In this document: one piece after another, positions 59,195 through 64,000 of the stretch
Position numbering within the stretch: position 1 is the first letter of the stretch
How the letters are laid out: each line of letters starts with the position of its first letter
From: Nautilus pompilius
Lineage: Eukaryota > Mollusca > Cephalopoda > Nautilida > Nautilidae
Reading direction: 5' to 3'
DNA length: 64,000 nt
Assembly (NCBI GenBank): GCA_018389105.1
Contig: JACATO010000599.1
Span: forward strand, 124,001 to 188,000
Made by a program: the position numbers and the translations under genes
The notes under the pieces: model-generated
The model's database searches: none
The model's input: only the letters and a program-made list of their open reading frames with translations
What the model was told of the DNA's origin: nothing

Positions 59195-60650
59195 ACTAGC
59201 AAAACTGTCTTTTAACTGTTGAATATCTTGTTACAGCATCTGCTGCAATTGCTAAGTCAACAGTGAATGGGAGTTTTTGTAAACAAAGCATGTTTGTTCT
59301 ACTGACTCTTATGTCCTCCCTTTCTTTAAATAAGCCACCATCAGTTCTTGATCTAATACAGACGTTCTTTTCAGAATTTCTGAAAAGCATTTTTGATTGC
59401 TGTATTGGGAACACACTGAAAATGGGTGGTGGTAGTGGTGATGGTTTTGGGGGGGGGGCAAAACGTATATTTGTTTAACTCCATGATGATGATGTAGTGT
59501 CATTAACTGATATTTTCCCATTCATACCATCCTGGAATTGTTGAATTAATCAAATAAGCTTGTTTGGACATGGAGAAAAGTGCCCATAATCTGTTTCTGT
59601 GTCAAGGGCATTCATAAAATCAATGAAAAATTGTGAAGTTGTGCTTGTTCAATTGCCCTTTCTTGGATTGCCTTTAGACATGAATTTTGTCTACGATGAT
59701 TCTTTCTCTTAAGCCACACTGGCTTTTCGGTGAAACATTTTCGGATATGGATGGTAACTTTCTGATTAGTATTTTAACCAATATCTTTCTAACAATTGAA
59801 GGAAAAGAATAAATTCTTTTTAAGTTTCACTCTGTTGTAAATAGTGATGATAACAGCATCCTTGAATTGTCAAGGCAGCTCTTCAGCTTTCTGGCAGTCC
59901 AAAAATGGCGCATGGTGTTGTTTTTCCTTTACCAAATTAACAGACTTTGGCAGGTATGCTGTTAAGACCCTGGAGCTTTATTCATACTCATATGTTCAAA
60001 TACAGATCTCCACTTCTAATAAAATTGGTGGGTGATCATGGTCTTCAGGTCTTCAATTATTGAATGTCTGGTTCTATCTGTAGGCCTTGAGCAGGCAACT
60101 TATGGATGACTAAGCAATTCTTAAATTGTTTCTTACATTTTCAACAAAAGGGACATCAGATAAGAAAAGTATGTCTTTTTTTTTCACACTGGTGATGTTA
60201 CGCACCTTTTTTTTGTGTGGATCAAATACTTTCTCCAGGACTTAACCTTTTGGAATCATGTTCATTTATCATTTCTTGAATTTCTTTTGCTTTGTTTACC
60301 CACCATTGATTTTTCTCTTAATTTTTCTGAGTTCTCTTTGTGAGGCTGATTCATATTTTCTTTATTGCTTTACAATGGATCTTATATTGACACAGTTAAA
60401 TGCTGTTTGATAGCACTTATTTTTCTGTTCCAAAAGTTTGTTTTATTTCCTTCAATGCCATCAAACCAGTCAGTGTGGCACCATTTTTTGGAAGTTCCAA
60501 TATTGTCTCTTGTAAATGCTTTTGCTCATTGTTCTGGTCTTCACCTGCATTTGACATTGCTACCCTATGAAAATATCCTACTTGTATTTCAGTTTTCTTC
60601 ATTTTTATCAGCATTGGCCCTTTCAGAGGCAGTTGATTTTGATGATTTTA
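59195..60650 (-). pseudogene. LINE reverse transcriptase, decayed
   Basis: Linker region: QWWVNKAKEIQEMINEHDSK, matching WWxxKAxEIQxxxDxxxxKxF. RT blocks: NKAPG, FKDAVIITIY, FPSIVRKILVKILIRKLPSI, SPKSQCGL (PESQCGFR block), FIDFMNALDTE (FIDxTKAFDTV block with the first catalytic D), QQFQDGMNGKI, HGVKQIYVL (NGVKQGCVLAP block) and RSRTDGGLFKERE (RTDGKLFxxRR block). The usual YADD or FADD motif appears only as FTVDLAIAADA, so the second catalytic pair is damaged. Many stops and frameshifts are present. The match of nine or so blocks in order makes the family call secure. Confidence 0.85.
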
Positions 60651-60659
60651 GATAGATTT

Positions 60660-62030
60660 TCAATCTCAAAGTTGTTCTGTACAGCAATGGGTGATCAGAA
60701 CATTCTGCTCTAGGCATCCATCACCGATACAAATCTCTTTTTAATACATGATCAAGAATGTGACATTAAAAAATATATATATATACAATCGACCACCGCG
60801 TAATCGCAGTTTGGCATTCGCGGCCCTGGTTATTCGCGGAATTTTCCTTAGAACCTAACTAATAATAGTTCGTGGAAACCCCTGCATATTCGCGGAATCG
60901 CAAATATCTTCCGTGATTTTTTTATGGCTTTTTTCGTGGCAATATATGTTTTTTCACGCTTTTTAACGCTAAATTATTAATAACAATATAATTTACTAAT
61001 TTTGTAATATAAATACTAATGTAAATTCAGCAAAATATGAATATAAAATAAACGCTATTGGCTGGAGGTTTGAAAGTAGCCAATCAGAGAGCGTTATTCA
61101 TTTCTCCTTGCTGCTGATTGGCTGCTGCCCACGAGGCGCTGTCTCAGGCAGATGCAGCCCAGCATCATCCCAGTTTACCATGTGTAGCTATCTCGAGAGT
61201 TTCTCTGAGTGTTGTATTTTTTATTAAATTATTATTATATATTTACTTATATTTTTTATTATATTTTACATTATATTTTGACGTTTATAGACATTTTTAT
61301 GGACCACGTCCAATATTCGCGGTTTTTCACTCTTTGCGGGTGCTCAAGGGACGTAACCCCCGCGAATACTGGGGGACAACTGTATCTATCTTGGATGTTG
61401 CCAAATATTGTTCAGGTAGTTAAAAAAAAGAAAAAAAAGAGTATTTTTTATCACCAGATCGAATTCTGTGCAACATGAAAGTGGTATTTTTCCAGTTGAG
61501 TACATCGATCCTTTTCCAAAATTTCCAAGGGCGCATTTCCACATCTTAATATTAACCCGTACTCTTGTGTTAAAATCTCCCCACTACATTTAATTTACCT
61601 CCTCTAGGTAATACTAAAACTGTGTTTCTCAACTTCTCATAGAAGAATTCTTTGATTTATGGACAGTTGGAGCATGCACACTAATGATTGATGCATATCC
61701 ACATTTAGTTAAAAGCAGTCTCAACTTGATGATTCTGTCAATTATGTCTAATGGTAAAGAAGTGTTTCTGGATAATACAAGTGGAGATAGAAAATCCTAA
61801 GCCAGATGAACTTTCTCCTTTGGTTTGGCAAAAGTAAGAGGGAACAGTGCAATTATCTCTTTCATTGAGCCAGTTTTTTTTCAGTTGTGTTTCAGATAGA
61901 GCTCTGATATCAATTTCGTATCTGACTAACTCTTTGTCAAAGATTATTGTGCTTCTTTCCAGATGGTTTTGATAATCATATAAGGCTCTCATATTCCACT
62001 TTCCAAAATTAGTTATCTCCCCCTTCCCTC
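60660..62030 (-). pseudogene. LINE endonuclease domain, split by the MITE
   Basis: The first part is ITNFGKWNMRALYDYQN (the start pattern xxGTWNVRTLL), then DKELVRYEIDIRALSETQL with the conserved ALSE block, then GESSSGLGFSIST. IDRIIKLRLLLTKCGYASII and SVHAPTVH follow (ISxYAPT block), then VVGDFNTRVRVN (GDFNAR block with the catalytic D and N), and IWQHPR near 61400. The MITE is inserted there. On its other side the frame continues as CHILDHVLKRDLY and SDHPLLYRTTLRLKI, the expected final blocks (xHLIDYVIVRRK...SDHRLI) with the conserved SDH. The order is complete; stops and frameshifts are scattered, so the domain is inactive. Confidence 0.82.
60786..61382. mobile_element. pogo-type MITE (non-autonomous), nested in the LINE
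   Basis: Left end CAATCGACCACCGCGTAATC and right end, on the minus strand, CAGTTGTCCCCCAGTATTCG; both continue with ATTCGCGG-type repeats (for example GGTTATTCGCGG and CCAATATTCGCGGTTT inside). Each end is flanked by TA. This end type belongs to Tigger/pogo-like elements. The 597-bp interior holds no transposase blocks. It includes GATTGGCTGCTGCC and an inverted copy (AGCCAATCAG), each with a CCAAT-box core, which are candidate protein-binding sites or just internal repeats. The open frames of 101 and 89 codons inside it are not genes. Confidence 0.88.
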
Positions 62031-62035
62031 TTTTT

Positions 62036-64000
62036 TTTTTTTTTTTAACTACATCTGGAGACCTGCAAAATCTGGCAGTTGATCCAGGTTATGGTTGAAT
62101 GGGCTTTCTCTCCTTTTATCAGGGCATCCTCATTTCAGACAGACGGTACAATCTCTAAACAGGGCTGCCTGTTCTCTTGAGCAGTACTCAATTATTGGCC
62201 ATTCCACAGAAAATATCATGACCATCACACTCAACTTACTTGCATGTAAACTTTGGCTGACAATGCTTAACCTTTTAGGCTTATTGCCATCATTTTTGGC
62301 TCATTGCTTACAGTTTTGTTAAATTTGGTAAGCAATGACAAAATACTTGAGCATCATGTTTGCTTTTGCTATTCATTATAGTGCTGCAGCTTTTCTGAGA
62401 TGCACTTTCTTTACCAGATTCCTTTTGATCCCATGGAACAAATATGATGTGAGAAGGAAGTCAGTTGCAATTGAGTTGACATCATGTTCGACACATGAAC
62501 AGCTGAGTGAGTCTGAAAGAAACTAACCCAGAAAGCAGTGGAATAGTTCATTGTTTTAGGCCACTAGAAATCTACCCAAAACTGTTGGTACTTTTTACGC
62601 TGTCTGCTTGCCAGTATAAGGAGTCAAGGATGTTGCACTAACACTATTTTTAGGTGAAGTCCATGCTCCATGGGTATTTCCCCCTCTCTGATATATTTCA
62701 AAACCGGTGTGTATTGTGTGAGTGAGTGAGAGAGACCGAGTCAGATGAACTATGGATTATAACCAATTTTTAACTAAGTTGATAATGTTGCAGATGTAGT
62801 TTCAAAAGAAAAAGAAGAATAATTGCAGATAAAACTGAAATTTTATGCTAAAGCTAATAATAAAAATTTGAGATAAGGATCATTTGATCTAATTTCAGAC
62901 ATGTGTGAAATGGAATTCCCCTTTAAAAATATAAAATTATAAAATAGCTGACCATTATTTTACAGGACTTTGTAAGATAGTGTTGATTCATAAAAATTTA
63001 AAGGGACCTTCCATAACTTTTTTCATTTTCTCAAAGGGGCACAGAGTACTTTTTCATGCCTATCTGAAAGACTACAGATAAAATAGTGATCCTCAAGTAA
63101 AGATAATAGACCAAAGAACTACAATAAAATTCCACCATCGATGAAGATACTTTATTTTGAAACATTTTTGGCTCAACCATATGAGCACCATTTGTATTTT
63201 GGTCTTTAGTAAATAGTCACACAGACCATATTTAGCTACATTAGCTCGGTGGGTAGACAAGCTATCGAAACGCCACTCAGACAATAATCGTACCTGAATT
63301 TGTGCTTTAAAAAGGCAAAGTAATTGTTGAAGGCCACTGAGGAACTTTCTCCAGTCTTTGATATAGTTGCATATAATGCAGTATGGAACTTGCTGTTGTG
63401 ACAGCAGGCCAATTTTCAGTTGGCATGTACTTTATTCATAACATCAACTCACTTCAAATGAGCATTTTGGAACACAGAACACAAAGGCACTAACAAAACT
63501 CTGATACGTATTCTTTGGGGATTTATGAACAACTTCAGGCCTTTCAGTCAAGCTTGTTGCCTTAATTTCTGTCATCCTGGCACTGACTAATACAGTGGGG
63601 GGGGGATTTTTGGCAGTAACCCTAGGAATAGTGGTCATGGCAGATGTGGTAGGAGTTGTATGAGGAAAACCGAACAACCTTTTCTGATGATTCAAGGAAC
63701 AAATCAGCGTTTTTACCAATCCTAATGGAAAGAAATTTCTCCTAAACAAAGCACATACTTTGCATGTTGAGAAAGCGTTGAAGCTACATATGGGGGGGGG
63801 CAGTCATAGATGATAATTGGTTGTACGTATAGGCATGGAATGGCGCAGAACAGTGCGACAAGACACTGAAACGGCAAACTTAAGAGTAAAGCTCTGAGAC
63901 AAAACAGAAATTTTCTTTCTACCATGTGAAATGTAAATGGGCTACGTAGATAAACTGTTTTTTAAGCTTTTCCCAATTTTGCTGGTAGACGTCTACAACA
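62036..64000. other. No recognised gene to the end of the window
   Basis: Frames of 75 codons at 62095, 63 codons at 62335 and 101 codons at 63444-63749 (minus) carry no known motif. A G8-10 run lies at about 63597-63606 and another at 63792-63800. Near 63139-63163 the plus strand shows a hammerhead-like arrangement (CGATGAAG ... GAAAC) discussed under findings. Confidence 0.4.

Larger units (their letters stand above)
59190..62035 (-). mobile_element. APE-type non-LTR retrotransposon (LINE), interrupted by a MITE
   Basis: Read on the minus strand, an apurinic-endonuclease domain (62030 to 60660, interrupted) precedes a reverse transcriptase (about 60100 to 59195). Together they make a normal two-domain LINE protein about 2.2 kb long once the 597-bp MITE at 60786-61382 is taken out. 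The 5' end may start near 62035 at a poly(A)-like tract. The protein belongs to the group often annotated 'craniofacial development protein 2-like' or 'RNA-directed DNA polymerase from mobile element' in animals; I do not assign a clade. Confidence 0.83.

Noticed and set aside
61118-61478. Plus-strand open frames of 101 and 89 codons
   Set aside because: They lie within or across the pogo-type MITE and have no protein similarity that I recognise.
1-64000. CRISPR array, prophage, operons or a bacterial defence system
   Set aside because: No spaced direct repeats, no gene clusters with short spacing and no bacterial genes; the element repertoire and composition are those of an animal nuclear genome.
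1-64000. A new multi-gene biological system
   Set aside because: The recognisable coding material is unrelated, inactivated transposable elements. I find no evidence of genes acting together.

Overview
This window is AT-rich animal nuclear DNA. I recognise no complete host protein-coding gene, no rRNA or tRNA gene, no CRISPR array and no bacterial-style operon. Most open frames are short and accidental. What can be recognised is a dense set of decayed transposable elements, simple repeats and long homopolymer runs in unannotated intergenic or intronic sequence. The mixture of Tc1, mariner, several pogo/Tigger lineages, FLYWCH-MULE, Penelope-like elements, an APE-type non-LTR retrotransposon, a CR1-like LINE and tRNA-derived SINEs fits a marine invertebrate (mollusc-like) or an early-branching vertebrate. 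I cannot settle which from this sequence alone.

Layout, left half. A nearly full-length Tc1 DD34E element lies at 1005-2550 (minus). A pogo-type element with both ends intact but an internally deleted gene lies at 6071-7602 (plus). tRNA-like SINE copies lie at about 4150-4297, 8460-8601 and 22975-23107. A FLYWCH zinc finger plus MULE transposase relic lies at 14285-15421 (minus). A 570-bp element with 'CAGGGTATC' ends at 23631-24200 holds the C-terminal end of a mariner-like transposase. A Tigger element begins at 24917 and has the longest reading frame of the window (25392-26648, plus). That frame is almost intact, but a stretch of about 64 codons is read out of frame between two compensating indels.

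Layout, right half. There is a CR1-like reverse transcriptase end (31990-32530), a Penelope-like RT relic (39390-39965), an 84-bp palindromic element flanked by TTAA (43383-43466) and a second pogo-type fragment (43995-44235, minus). These are followed by a full-length but broken mariner (47486-48791), a Penelope-like GIY-YIG end (48854-49069, minus), a strongly decayed Tigger1-like transposase (50425-51690, minus), another SINE (52597-52760), a second Tc1-like piece (54900-55190, minus) and a second MULE relic (58290-58820, minus). Last comes a roughly 2.8-kb APE-type LINE (59190-62035, minus), whose endonuclease domain was split by a 597-bp pogo-type MITE (60786-61382).

There is no evidence that these elements work together. 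They are independent insertions of different age, and none looks able to encode an active enzyme. The points most worth a second look are the double-frameshifted Tigger ORF, the MITE nested in the LINE endonuclease, the two MULE relics, the tiny TTAA palindrome and a possible 52-bp microexon at 13588-13639.
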